A stretch of DNA of 64,000 bases, from NCBI RefSeq assembly GCF_963169125.1, contig NC_084795.1, positions 189,012,214 to 189,076,213 of the forward strand, in the 5' to 3' direction. The notes below the pieces were generated by a model that was not told the DNA's origin, did not search any database, and saw only the letters and a program-made list of their open reading frames with translations. This stretch comes from Humulus lupulus. Taxonomy: Eukaryota > Streptophyta > Magnoliopsida > Rosales > Cannabaceae. Within the stretch, counting starts at the first letter, position 1; each line of letters begins with the position of its first letter. This document shows positions 46,771 to 58,310 of the stretch, in pieces. The position numbers and the translations under genes were made by a program.

Positions 46771-49125
46771 ATGGTGACTACGAGAAAATCCGCGGTTGAC
46801 AAGAATGCTAGGGTCAACCCCGATACTATGATGGAAGATGCGGTACAAAACGAACCCTCGGCATCCCAGACCGAAGGAGAAAGTACCCACGACTCGGACT
46901 ACCAAGGTGAAGACCCGACATCCCGCCAGGATCGGGTCAGTACTGAAGATACGACATACTTAGAAGACGAAGAAGAGTATGTCCGAGACGGTTACTACAA
47001 AGACGGCTACTACTACGAGAAGGATCCAGAACTGGTCCAAGTAGCCGAAGAAATGGTGGCCACTAAGGCCAAGCTTGCTGAGCAGGAGCGCGCCTACGAA
47101 AAAGTGCAGCGCATGATGGAGCGCCTCCAAAGCAAGTTCGGAGATCTAGGCGACTCGAACGAGGACGCCTCTGTTTTAGGTGGTGCTGATGCCACCATGC
47201 AGGATCCAGCCACTACTGGACCATCCAAAGCCGCCCCTAACAAAGGCAAAGAAAAAGTAGGGGAGCCTGTGCACACTAACGCCCCTGCACCTCCTAAAGA
47301 CGTGAATCACCAGGCCGACTGCCCCCCCCCCCCCCCCCCCCGCGCGCAGAAGGTCTCTGGCGCTCCTAAGCCCAAACATCCTTCAGCCCCAAGGGGGCAC
47401 TCTGTGCCTAAAGGGCCTGGTTTTAAGGCACCCAGGGCTAGGGGAAGGAACAACCGCCCCAGTGATTCCGTCAACCAGGACGGTCGGGCTGCAGACACGC
47501 ACTCTGAAGATAGCTGGTCCACGGTGGACCTAAGGAGAAGGTTGGAGGCCAAGTATGAAAAGGCCAAAGGAGAAAAGGCCCGGCCTCGCGGGGATGACCT
47601 GCGAAATCATCTCAACGACAAGCTCCGGGGACGTGACCTCCCGGAGAGCGATACAAAGAGGCTCGAGGAACAGATCGCTGCCTTGACCAAGCTGGTCCAG
47701 AAGCAAAGTGGGGCCCTGTCAGACTCTGAGGAGGAAGACCCGGAACCATGTATTCAGAGGATCGCGGAAACTCCCCTCCCGGAGAACTTCAAAATGCCTC
47801 ATATATAATTATATGAGGGGAGGACAGACCCGCGCACCCATCTAGTTAAATACAACAAGATGATGCAAGTGGTGCGCGTCAGTGAGGATGCCAAATGCAT
47901 GTGCTTCTCACTCACCCTTACCAAGTCCGCGGAGGACCGGTGGAAAAGATTAGCTCCCGAATCCATCCACAGTTGGAAGGAGCTACAGTCCGCATTCAGG
48001 AGGCAGTTCATTGCTGCCCGGGACCACGACATGGAGGTTGGTTCCTTAACCAACATCAAGCAGCTACCCAATGAGAGCCTCAAAGCTTTCATTCAAAGAA
48101 TGATGGAAGCTGCTGCTAAGACCAAGGTCAGCGATGACATGAAGCTGATCGCCCTTCAATCGGGGCTTACCGTCGGCTCCCTGCTATGGGGAGAAATGCA
48201 AAGGAGACGAGCAGAAACTCTGTCCGAATTCATATCAAAAGCTCAGGGAATCATCAACCTTGAGGATGCCTACCAACAGGCCTTTGGAGTTCCCCCAGCT
48301 CCGATGCCCTCCGTGACTGCGCCGAGCTTTTCTTCGCAAGCTCCCGCACCAGCCCTCACGCTTCCAGGAGCCCAGTTCACTCCAAGCGTGTATGGGCCTT
48401 CCCCGTCTGCTCAGATGCCGAGTCAAACCCATTTCTCTGGGTACAGAGCTGTACAAACTGGATATAGTATCGCTCCTGCCCCGTCGCAACCGCAAGCGGA
48501 AGGCCCAGAACAAAATCTGAGCCAATCGCGGAATAAACGAGGCGGAAGAAACTCCAACCGGGGGGACCATTCAAAGAAACCCCGGAAGAACTATGAGCCC
48601 AAGTTCACGGAGTACACCAGTTTGATAGACTCACGAGAGAATGTCTATCGGGCGACCTGTAATATGGTCAACTACAGGAAGCCCCCGAAAGTGTCTCATG
48701 GAGGAAGGCGCCTGCGAAACTCCAATAAGATGTGTGAGTTCCACGGAGACGTGGGGCACACCACAAACGAATGCCTTCAGCTGAAGGATGAGATCGAATC
48801 CCTGGCAAGAGCGGGACACCTCGGTCAATGGGTGAGGATACCCATAATCTATCTCGGACAGGGAGTAGTTCACGGAGCTGCATACTCTCCGGGACAGAGG
48901 GGGACCGCTAGCGCTCCTGGAGCCGGTCACCCCCAAGCTCCTGGATCTCAGTTCCCAGCGCTTCCTGCTCCGACCTCTCCAGCACCCATTGCCATGTTGA
49001 CTCCAGGACCCGGAAAACCATATCCGCCTGGCCTTGCTCCGCCACCGTTGACGGACACGTGGCCACCATTTTCGGAGGACCGCACCTTGCCGGAAGCACC
49101 CGCAACTCCCAGAAAAGGTACTTGA
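46771..49125 (+). pseudogene. gag: Tat-3 gag with one in-frame stop
   Basis: The preferred start is [15 protein letters not shown] at 46771; an upstream in-frame ATG at 46747 would add eight residues. The acidic N-terminal arm ([21 protein letters not shown]), a helical part and a PPPPPP tract from 20 C precede the capsid domain. The frame is stopped once at 47806-47808 just before the capsid block, then continues in frame ([32 protein letters not shown]) to a zinc-binding [14 protein letters not shown] (about 48732) and a proline-rich tail. The single stop suggests recent loss. Confidence 0.85.
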
Positions 49126-50006
49126 GGGAGTTAGAACACACCGGGGAGATGTGCGCCTTGGTTCAGTCACCTGCTCAGCGTCCCCGAATGATGGATCTTC
49201 CCATCACCTTCACGGAAGATGACGCCCGACATGTGCACTTCCCCCACAATGATCCCCTCGTCGTGGAAGCCCAGATCGCCAATAAGAAGGTGTCACGGAT
49301 CCTAGTCGATAATGGAAGCTCCGTAAACATCCTCTTCAAAGCTGCCTTCCACGCGATCGGATTAACCGAGACAGATCTGATCCCATGCCCCATCCAGCTT
49401 CAGGGGTTCAATGGGGATGCACTCATGCCCTTAGGCAAAATTCAACTTCCAATCACCCTCAGAGGAGACAGCGACGCTTGTGCCTTCAAGCACTGCACAT
49501 TCGTGGTGGTCGACTGCCCCACAGCGTATAATGCCATCCTAGGCTGACTGGTCCTAATCGATGTTGGGGCCATAACCTCGATACGCCACTTATGCTTGAA
49601 GTTTCCATGCGACAACGGGCGTATCAGCACCCTCCGGGGAGACCAACGAAGTGCACGAAGCTGTTATAACGTCTCCGTCCGATCCGTCTACACGGTCTAG
49701 GAGGCGATTGTTGCCGCACCTTTGGCAGAGGATTTACCAGAGACTAGGGGTGCCCAAGGGGCATACGTTGACGAACTCGACCCTAGAGTGGGGGTCGAGA
49801 GGGCGATAGAGCCGATGGAGGAAGTTGAAGAGGTGATCCTCAACTCGGAAGATCCCACCAAAGTCATTCAGGTGGGGAAAAACCTTCCATCGGCCATTCG
49901 AGAAAAGATCGTGGCCACTATGAAGAATAATCAGGATATCCTGGCATGGTGCCACGCTGATATGACGGGGATTAATCCTAATGTTGTGTGCCACGCACTC
50001 AAATAG
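49059..50006 (+). pseudogene. pro: Tat-3 protease and linker
   Basis: Lies in the -1 frame relative to gag, overlapping its end by 67 bp. The protease block HFPHNDPLVVEAQIAN, ILVDNGSSVNILF (D-N-G-S, a variant of D-S/T-G) and DCPTAYNAILG is followed by a stop at 49545 and another near 49698. The linker then stays open from 49701 to 50004 and ends in a stop. The pol frame (49988 onward) is shifted by one base here; the change is near 49998-50006. Three to four small breaks therefore separate gag from pol. Confidence 0.8.
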
Positions 50007-53000
50007 ACCCATCGGCAACTCCAGTTCGCCAAAAGAGGAGGCCGTTAGACCCAGTAAGGGCCGAAGCAGTCAAAGCTGAAGTGGACAAGCTGATGTCCAT
50101 AGGCTTTCTCCAGGAGTCACTCTATCCCGTGTGGTTGGCCAATCCAGTTCTGGTCCCGAAACCCGATGGGTCCTGGAGAATGTGTATTGACTTCACGGAC
50201 CTGAACAAAGCCTGCCCAAAAGACTGTTTCCCTCTTCCGCGAATCGATCAGATGGTAGACGCTACTTCCGGGTATGAACTCTTATCCTTCATGGATGCAT
50301 ACTCCGGATACAACCAGATCAAGATGCATGTCGCGGACCAGGAACACACCAGCTTCCTCACGGACAAAGGTGTCTACTGTTACGTGGTCATGCCTTTCGG
50401 TTTGAAGAATGCTGGGGCGACATACCAGCGTCTAGTAAACAAGATGTTCAAGGATCAGCTGGGGAGGAACATGGAGGTGTATGTAGACGACATGTTGGTG
50501 AAATCCAAGACCTCCGGAGACCACAGTGACGACCTTGAGGAAGCTTTCGCTGTGATCCGAAAGTACGGAATGAAACTGAATCCGAAGAAATGTACTTTCG
50601 GGGTCTCGTCTGGGAAGTTCCTCGGTTTCATTGTCAGCTCCCGCGGAGTGGAGGCCAACCCTGAGAAAATTAAAGCGTTCATAGATATGCCTTCTCCCCG
50701 AAAGCATAAGGATGTCCAAAGTGTTACCGGAAGGATAGCTGCTCTCAGCCGCTTCGTATCTAAGGCCACTGACAAATGTGTCCCATTCTTCAATGTGTTG
50801 CGAGGAAACAAGAGGTTCGAGTGGACCCCCGAATGCGAAGCTGCCTTCCAACACCTCAAGGAACATCTAACTCGAGCTCCCATTCTGTCCAAACCTGTCG
50901 AAGGAGAGGCGTTGCTCTTGTACTTAGCTGTGACAAAGCATGCCGTAAGTGCCGCTCTCGTCCAGGAAGACGGCCGTCTCCAACTCCCTGTGTATTACGT
51001 GAGCAAGAGGTTACTGGACGCCGAGTCCAGATATACAATGATCGAAAAACTCTCCCTCTGCTTGCTAATCGCTTCGGGGAAGCTAAGGCCCTATTTCCAG
51101 GCGCACACCATCAGAGTACTCACTAACCACCCTCTCCGGCAAGTCCTGCAGAAGCCCGAGTCTTCTGGCAGGTTACTTAAATGGGCCATGGAACTGAGCC
51201 AGTTTGACATCCACTACAAGCCACGCGTTTCCATAAAAGGTCAAGCTCTCGCGGACTTTATTGTGGAATGCTCAGGAATGAATGACCTCCCGGAAGATCC
51301 TGTCCTGGAACTTCCCACATGGAAGGTCTATGTAGACGGAGCCTCAAATGAAAAAGGAGCTGGAGCAGGGGTTATCCTAATTTCTCCCCAAGGGCATCAG
51401 CTCCAGAGCGCCATCCGTTTCACGTTCCCAGCATCCAACAATGAGGCAGAACACGAAGCCATGCTAGCTGGATTACAACTGGCCAGAGAAGTCGGAGCCC
51501 AAAAAATCGAAGTATACAGCGACTCCCTACTTGTGGTAAACCAAATATCCGGAGAATACCAGACGAAAGGCGAAAAAATGGCTGCCTACGTGTCTCTCTC
51601 CCGTGGCCTCCTGCAGCATTTCAAAGGCTACCAAATCCGCCAGGTCCCCCGGGACCAGAATTCACCCGCGGACACACTGGCCAAGCTTGCAACAGACCCG
51701 GAAATTGAACAATATGGCCTAGTGCCCATCGGGCACTTAGAAGCACCTAGTACTGAGACACAGAGGGTAAATGCCATCATCGACCATTCCCATTCCTGGA
51801 TAGGACCCATCCTCAGATTTCTCACCACCGGAGAGCTCCCCGCTGATAAAGTTGACGCAAGAAAGCTCCAGTATCAAGCTCCCCGATACGTGATTATGGA
51901 TGGAAAGCTTTACCGCAGGGGGTTGTCCATACCCTTCCTTAGGTGTGTTGCCGGAACCGAAATCAGCACCATCATCCATGAGATTCACGGAGGCTTCTGT
52001 GGCGACCATACCTCCGGGCTGAGCCTCTCCAAAAAGATCCTTCGTCAAGGATACTTCTGGCCCACCATGAAGAAGGATTGTGTGGATTATGTCAGAAAAT
52101 GTGAGCAGTGCCAGAGGTACGCCAAGGTTCCGCGAGCGCCGCCTACAGAAATTACCTTAATGACCAGCCCCTGGCCGTTCGCCGTTTGGGGCATTGACCT
52201 AGTAGGTTCCCTTCCAACTGGAAAGGGTGGAGTGAAGTATGCCATAGTCGCGGTAGACTACTTCACCAAATGGGCTGAAGCTGAACCTATGAACACGGTC
52301 ACGTCTAAGAAAGCACTAGACTTTGTCATCAAGAATAGAGTGTGTCGTTTCGGGCTTCCACGAAAAATTGTGTCCGACAACGGGAAGCAATTTGATAGTG
52401 AGCATTTCACGGACTTCTGTGCTTCGCATGGAATCATCAAAAGCTTTTCCGCAGTCGCCAGACCTCAAGCTAATGGACAAGTGGAAGCATTGAACAAAAT
52501 TTTAAAGACCACGTTGAAGAAAAAACTCCAAGCATTCAAGGCTCACTGGCCGGAAGAGCTTCCGCGAGTAATGTGGGCCTATCGCACAACAGAGAGAACT
52601 TCGACGGGGCACACACCTTATTCCATGACCTTCGGTTGCGAGGCCGTCATCCCAGTAGAAACTATGATCCCCTCTCACAGGCAGGACACCTACGACCCTA
52701 CCCGGAACCACGCCCTTCTCCAGGAGTCCCTGGACATGATCGAAGAGCTCCGGGAGCAGTCACAGGTCCAACTCAAAATGTACCAAGGCAAGATAGCCCG
52801 ACACTTCAACACAAGAGTGAAGAGCCTTACATTCAAGGTTGGAGACCTTGTCCTACGGAGAGTATTTCCTACTACGCAGGATCTGGGAGTGGGAGTCCTC
52901 GGACCCAACTGGGAAGGCCCCTATGAAGTCCACGAAAAAGTGGTCCATGGGACGTATCACTTAAAGAGACTCGATGGATCTAAAGTCCCGCGCGCCTGGA

Positions 53001-53032
53001 ACGCGAAGCACCTCCGCCGTTACTATCAGTAA
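49988..53032 (+). CDS. pol: Tat-3 pol: RT, RNase H, second RNase H, integrase (open frame)
   Basis: 1014 codons without a stop. RT (about residues 20-220): DGSWRMCIDFTDLNKACPK, MPFGLKNAGATYQRL, catalytic YVDDMLVKS at about 164. The first RNase H (about 285-420) reads RVLTNHPLRQVL where TDH is usual, so it has lost a catalytic Asp. The second RNase H (about 438-560) keeps YVDGASNEKGAG, SNNEAEHEAMLAGL, VYSDSLLVVNQ and SPADTLAKLA. Integrase has HEIHGG...H, CEQCQ, then GIDLVGSLP, VSDNGKQFD and ANGQVEALN. It ends WNAKHLRRYYQ with no chromodomain. The ATG at 49988 is merely the first in frame; the natural product would be processed from a polyprotein. Confidence 0.9.
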   Translation: MPRTQIDPSATPVRQKRRPLDPVRAEAVKAEVDKLMSIGFLQESLYPVWLANPVLVPKPDGSWRMCIDFTDLNKACPKDCFPLPRIDQMVDATSGYELLSFMDAYSGYNQIKMHVADQEHTSFLTDKGVYCYVVMPFGLKNAGATYQRLVNKMFKDQLGRNMEVYVDDMLVKSKTSGDHSDDLEEAFAVIRKYGMKLNPKKCTFGVSSGKFLGFIVSSRGVEANPEKIKAFIDMPSPRKHKDVQSVTGRIAALSRFVSKATDKCVPFFNVLRGNKRFEWTPECEAAFQHLKEHLTRAPILSKPVEGEALLLYLAVTKHAVSAALVQEDGRLQLPVYYVSKRLLDAESRYTMIEKLSLCLLIASGKLRPYFQAHTIRVLTNHPLRQVLQKPESSGRLLKWAMELSQFDIHYKPRVSIKGQALADFIVECSGMNDLPEDPVLELPTWKVYVDGASNEKGAGAGVILISPQGHQLQSAIRFTFPASNNEAEHEAMLAGLQLAREVGAQKIEVYSDSLLVVNQISGEYQTKGEKMAAYVSLSRGLLQHFKGYQIRQVPRDQNSPADTLAKLATDPEIEQYGLVPIGHLEAPSTETQRVNAIIDHSHSWIGPILRFLTTGELPADKVDARKLQYQAPRYVIMDGKLYRRGLSIPFLRCVAGTEISTIIHEIHGGFCGDHTSGLSLSKKILRQGYFWPTMKKDCVDYVRKCEQCQRYAKVPRAPPTEITLMTSPWPFAVWGIDLVGSLPTGKGGVKYAIVAVDYFTKWAEAEPMNTVTSKKALDFVIKNRVCRFGLPRKIVSDNGKQFDSEHFTDFCASHGIIKSFSAVARPQANGQVEALNKILKTTLKKKLQAFKAHWPEELPRVMWAYRTTERTSTGHTPYSMTFGCEAVIPVETMIPSHRQDTYDPTRNHALLQESLDMIEELREQSQVQLKMYQGKIARHFNTRVKSLTFKVGDLVLRRVFPTTQDLGVGVLGPNWEGPYEVHEKVVHGTYHLKRLDGSKVPRAWNAKHLRRYYQ

Positions 53033-53559
53033 GCCCCGGACTATCTAGTCGAAGGTCCTTAGTGGACGTAGCAAAAATGTAAAATATGGAGATAGACCTC
53101 CCAGCTGTAAAACACATGCCTAACAGGCTAATTTAATAAAACACGAAGAGTTTCACTCCGCTTTTACTGCATTTTTTATCCCTTTGTTCCAAGCTGCGTT
53201 TTAACAAGTGACCACGCGGTCCGGAGACGTCCGGACCCCACGCTCACTTGGGGGGGTATACATGGCTAAGGCATAGCCATACGCCCCTTGAACTAAACAT
53301 AAAGAGAACACCACTTATGTGCTAGCATTGTGTTTGAAATTTTTAAATTGATTAAGCTTAGGTTGATTTGTTGCCATGAACATATTTGCATTACGTGTCA
53401 TGTGTGCATTATGTGATTATGTGAAAATTGCCATGAAAATATCTGCCATTATGCATCATGAAAATTATCTCCTGTGTAGCCCAGCGATGAACAGGACTGG
53501 AGGTTGGGGCACATTCAGAGAGCTACGCCGAAACACCCCCAACTTCCTGACAAGTCCTT
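53033..53559 (+). other. Tat-3 post-pol spacer
   Basis: Non-coding text after the pol stop: CCGGA-rich, a G run in CTTGGGGGGGTATAC (53249-53263) and AT-rich sequence near 53340-53470. No gene is supported. CTTGGGGGGGTA resembles the terminal polypurine tract CCTTGGGGGGTAAA at 59523 and could be an internal second tract. Confidence 0.5.
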
Positions 53560-54110
53560 CGCAGAATACTCCGCGACCGCTGAAAGCTTTGCTTCTTAAG
53601 CTTTAGCTTCGGGTCTCATAAAGTAATGCATGGAAAGATCCGCGACCGCTGAGAGCTTTGCTTCGCAAGCTCCAGCTCCGGGTCCCGCAAGGCGAGAGAT
53701 GGCAAGATCCGTGACCGCTGTAAGCTTTGCTTCGCAGGATTCAGCTCCGGGTCTCACAAAATAATGCATGGCGAGCTCCTCGACCACTGCAAACTTTGCT
53801 TCGCAAGCTTCAGCTCTGGGAGCAAATATAATCGATCTCCCAATTACAGCAGGCCTTGCTTCGCAAAGCCCCTGCTCCAGGATCGCACATGGTAGGCGTG
53901 ACGATTTCCCCGACCGCAACGAACCTTGCCTCGCAAGGCTTCATGCCAAGTCCCTGAAGTCGGCCACCGTGAGGTCCACAACAACAGTTAGTTTTGCTTC
54001 GCAAAGATCTAGCCCTAAGTTTAGCGACGCTCACCAAAAGAGCTCCCGATCCGGCGCTATCCCGCGGAATCGTATTAAGTGTTTGCCTCGCAAGCTTTGT
54101 AAAGATCGCG
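53560..54110. repeat. Tat-3 69-bp minisatellite, about eight units
   Basis: The core TTTGCTTCGCAAGC recurs at 53588, 53657, 53726, 53795 (exactly 69 bp apart), then at 53855, 53925, 53993 and 54082. Full units also share CCGCGACCGCTG before the core and CAGCTCCGGGTCTC...AATGCATGG after it. TTGCTTCGCAA can fold as a 4-bp stem with 3-nt loop. On the minus strand the first four units read as 23-residue repeats (RPGAxxCEAKL...). Tandem arrays in the 3' untranslated part of Tat/Ogre elements are known and can seed satellites. Confidence 0.9.
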
Positions 54111-54535
54111 ATGGGGAGATGGAACGGGTCACTTTAGACATCCCAGCGAACGGTATAACTACAAGTCCCGGGATTGGGTATTTACCTTAGGAAAGCTGAG
54201 TACAATGAAAGAGGGAGTCTGGCCGTTGGAACCAAGAACCCTCCGTAACCTAGAAACTACGTGGGAAAAGACATAAGCCGTTGGAGCTTCAAGTTAGAAA
54301 TGCATAGGTTCTAGCCGTTGGAACCAAAACCTCATGCGCCCCTACAGCAGTTTCTACCGTATAAAAGTCTCTACCCTAAGCACAAAATTAAACAAGGAAC
54401 TCAGCAGAAAAGGAAAGAAGAATTCTACAATTATTACAATGAAGGCCCTGCGAACTGGATATCTGTAATGTTCCCGCAATTAAAAAAGAGTACAGGGAGC
54501 TTCGCCCCAAAACAAAAAATATATATATATATATT

Positions 54536-57500
54536 TTACACAAAGAATAAGACCCCTTCCACGACCGGGGTCTCGGAGACAGCGGTTTCGACTGGGGCTG
54601 GCGGAGTCAGCTCATTGGAAGGTGGAACTTCCTCACTGGCAGGTTCAGAGGTCCCCGCCTCTTCGGGATCTTCTGCCTCGAGGGCTCCAGCAGGTTCGTC
54701 AATGTTATAAGTCTGGACGAACACCTCTGGGCTTTGATCCCACGCCTGTATCTTTTCCCTCATGGCGGCGGCGTCCTCTCCCAGGTAGCCTACTACCTCC
54801 GGGTTTATTTTCCAAAGTTGGTGCATGAGGACCACGTGGGATAGATTAATCGTTCTATTCAGCACCACCTCGGCATCTTCCTTCTCCTTCAAGCGCTCCG
54901 CCTCAGAGGTCGCCAGCTTTCCCTCCGCGACAGCCAATTGAGCCCTCAGTTTTTCCAGCTCGGCCTTGGATGCATCCCGCTCTCCCTTAAGGGAATCAAT
55001 CTCCTTGTGCTGCACCTTATTTTGATCCAGCAAGGATTACTTCTCGGTCACATGCCCCCTGACAGTGAATTGCAAGGCTCCAATCTGTTTATCCTTCACA
55101 GCGAGCCCCAACTCCTGCATAGACACGAGATCCTTGCTCCTCTTGTGATCTTGCTCCTCCTCGTGCAGCTTATTCTGAAGAGTGGCATATTCCTCGTTCT
55201 GCTTAAGGAGGAGATTATTTTTCGAGTGCAAGTGGGCATCCAGGGTATCCTTCTCCTCCCTGGCCTGGGATAGCTCTCCCTGGAGCTTGGAGTTCTTGGC
55301 CTTCAAGTCATCCGACCGCTGCTTGAACTCATTCTCCGCGCTGGCCCGGTACTCTTGATATTTGGCAAGATATTTCTTGTCCGCCTCTTCTTCAGCCGTG
55401 CGCCGGGCCTGGTTAATCTTCTCCACAGCCTCCCCCTTTATGCTCTCGACCTGTTGGGTCAGTTTCTGCTTCTCCGCCTCCAAGGCCTGGCGAGCCACCT
55501 GGCTCTCCTCCAGCTGAACCAGAACTGCACCCACCTCCCGGAATGAGCGTTCCGCGATGAGAGAGGCTTGCGAGGGAAGACAACAGAATGAGTTAAGTAG
55601 AACCAAATGTACTAAGACAAATGATCCCAGAACACAACAACTGACAGCTTACCCCTGAAAGTTGCTGCTTTACGGCGTGTGTCAGCAACAGCAGGTCCTT
55701 ACTGCTATTGATGGCCCATTTCTCAAAATTAAGCTCGCACAAGCTCAGGGCCATGTCCTCCATCATCTCCGCTCCGAACGGCGCCAATGCACGTCCGAGC
55801 CTAGGCACCAGCCTCTTCTCCAAGGCTGGGCCATCCAAAACCGCTCCAGCCGGGTGAAGGGATCTCACCCCTTCTGCCAGCTCAGTTCTCTTCACGGCAG
55901 ACAGGTTGTCTGCCCTTCCCTGAGTAACAGCCTTCTCGGCCTCCAACGGCCTCTTCAAAAAATTATCAGCCCGTCTTACACCCTCCAGGAGGGCAGCGGG
56001 GAAACGGGTTGGTTTCTGAGGGAAGTGGAATTTCAGGCCAGGCTGAGGAAGGCTTGTTTGTTGAGAAAGTGGAAGAGAAAGAGCAGAAGGACACCCCGAA
56101 ATGGTGGACTCCCTCTGGACTGGAGGAGGAGGTAGACGGGGTATTAGGGACGGTAGCGAAGACACTACCGCCCCGGTTTGGTGTTGCTGCTGATGTTGCT
56201 GTTGTTTTTGCTGCTGCTGTGGCGGTGTTGATTGTCTTTGTTGTTGTTGTTGTTGTTGTTGTTGTTGCTGCTGCTGCTTTTGCTGTTGGGGTTGTGTTTG
56301 CTGCTGGGTGGTGGTAGTCTGGAGGGGACTGCGCGCAACCCTGAGGTCTCCATCACCTCCGGGAGAAGAATGTCTAAGGCGTTTCTTCTTGTCGCCCTCA
56401 GCCTCTCCTCCGGGGCGCTTGCTCACCCCGGCCATCTTCGCGGGGAACACAGGACCTTCCCCCTCGCTGCTACTACTCGAGACCACCATGTTCTCGGAAG
56501 GCCCCTCGACAGGAGGCTTCTCCACCACGGGCACGATTGCCCTCTCCACCACCAGAGACCCTTGCGCCTCGCCACTTGTTTTCTTGGGTATGGCAGCTTT
56601 ACCTCCCCTACCAGCGCCGGCCTTTCGTCCTTTCCCCTTGGGCGGGTCTTGGCTGGTGGCGACCTTCTTGATAAGTGAGGTAACTCTCCCCAACATCTTT
56701 GCCTCGGGATGTTCTGCAAGAAATGTACGAAGCAAGATTAACCAACCAGCAAGCGATGTGAAACAAGATAAGCAGAAAACAAAACAAGCCACAACATAAA
56801 AGCACAAACAAGTCCACCAGCAAGGAACAAGAAACGAAAAAGAAAAGTTCGAGAAGGACGACCATGCACGAGAAACGTGGATGGCCTTCCCCGAGCAAAA
56901 AAAGACACCGCTTCCTGCTCCCGTACTCCTTGAAGTCCGGAAATGACATGCTGAGGGAAGAAGGGTCAACCATGGTGACACCTTCTGGCAGACTACCGTC
57001 ACTCAAACACCCGAGGAGCTCATCTACCCTATCACAATATCTGTCGAAGGGTATCCTACGCGGATCTAGCCTAAGGAAACGGGGATCGAACCCCATCTGA
57101 GAAGTTCGGGAAACCTCAGATAGGCTGGGGGTGTGGATCAATCGAAAGCTAGTCTTACCTTTCCCGGAGGTACCAGCTCCCGGAGTCCCTTCATTGGGGT
57201 AAGCTGCGGCGTGGCGAGCCTCGATTTCTTCTTCCTCCGACTGGGGGTCGGGGAACCTCTCCGCCCAACTGGGGGATAAATTATTCTTGTCCCGGGCCGC
57301 CTGGCAGATCACCTTGGACAGCTCCAGGGCAATCTGCTCCCGGACGTTAGTTGACACCTGACTTTGCCCCCTGCCACTCACTGGCTCAATATTTTGGAAA
57401 GAGGAGAGTAGCCCATACTCCCTCAAATATTCGGTGGTCACAAGTCCTTCCACCTTCAGCTCTTCCTCTGAGAGCCCCTCGTAGAAGTTTGACCTCCTTA

Positions 57501-58310
57501 TCATCTCCGCACAGTGAGGTGTCTGCGGGACGGCTTCTGCAAAATCCAAACACGAGTGTTAGAGATCCTCCCGGAAGGCAGACCAAACGTGAAGAAACAA
57601 AGTTAGAAAAGAAAGGAAGGAGCACTTACCAGGGACTTTGAAGTCCAAAGACAGAGCTGGCACCCTCTTCAATGGGAAGCCAGTCGTTAGGAACCAGTAC
57701 TCCCGGAGATCTGGAACCCTCGCGGTATGACATGTGGGACACATCACGTCCGGATACCTCTCCAGCCTATAAAACCCCACCTTGTCTGCATGACCTCTCA
57801 TGGGCTGAGACTTCAGATCATAGAAGTATAGCACCTCCTCCGGGGTAGGGGCCTCCAGATCCCGGGACTTGCAAAAGATATACCACCCCGCTAGAAGCTT
57901 GTAGCTGGGGGGAATCAACTGGAAGGGGGCAATCCCCGCCTTCACGCAGAAGTTGGCAAAATAACTTCTTAGGGGCAAATGTGCCCCACACACTATGTGT
58001 GCCCAGCTCCAGGCACCAAACCCTTCATGACTCTGGCAGGCAGACTCACCCAGCACCGACAGGCGGTGCCACATCAGGCCTGGGATGTTCTTCAGGCCTG
58101 CTTCTGAGGAATACAGCTCCAGCATGCCATAGTTCCTGAACAGGTTCGGCTTCTGGTCCATCTCCCAGATGGAACTGTTGATAGTCGGTGGGCTAGCCGC
58201 GGCCACCTTAGATTTTGCTTTCCCCTTTGCACTGGCAACAGGGGAACCTTGCTCCTGGGCAGTTTCATCCTCTACCGCAGCGATGATTTGTTCCTTTGAG
58301 GTGTTCGTCA
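54536..58310 (-). pseudogene. Tat-3 antisense gene, multi-exon
   Basis: Opposite-strand gene between pol and 3' LTR. The first coding exon 58310-57630 includes FGAWSWAHIVCGAHLPL and FQLIPPSYKLLAGWYIF, similar to the 'putative gypsy type transposon' domain; the first in-frame ATG is at 58161. Intron 57629-57537 has GTAAGT...TTTTGCAG. Exon from 57536, then an acceptor TTTCTTGCAG at 56714 and an exon with a K/P-rich start, a long poly-Gln stretch (about 56200-56320) and a helical part. Intron 55652-55567 (GTAAGC...CGCAAG). The last exon is a ~340-residue charged coiled coil ending at 54536, with one stop at 55036-55034. The exon phases at the last intron do not agree in my reading, and the donor near 56900 is unresolved. 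Confidence 0.7.

Noticed and set aside
50432..50892. Long minus frames opposite Tat-3 pol (144-145 codons)
   Set aside because: Shadows of the conserved RT frame; no splice or promoter context and no recognisable domain.
55662..56799. Plus-strand frames rich in leucine/valine at 56009-56799
   Set aside because: They are the complement of the poly-Gln and acidic parts of the antisense gene, where CAA/CAG repeats keep all frames open.
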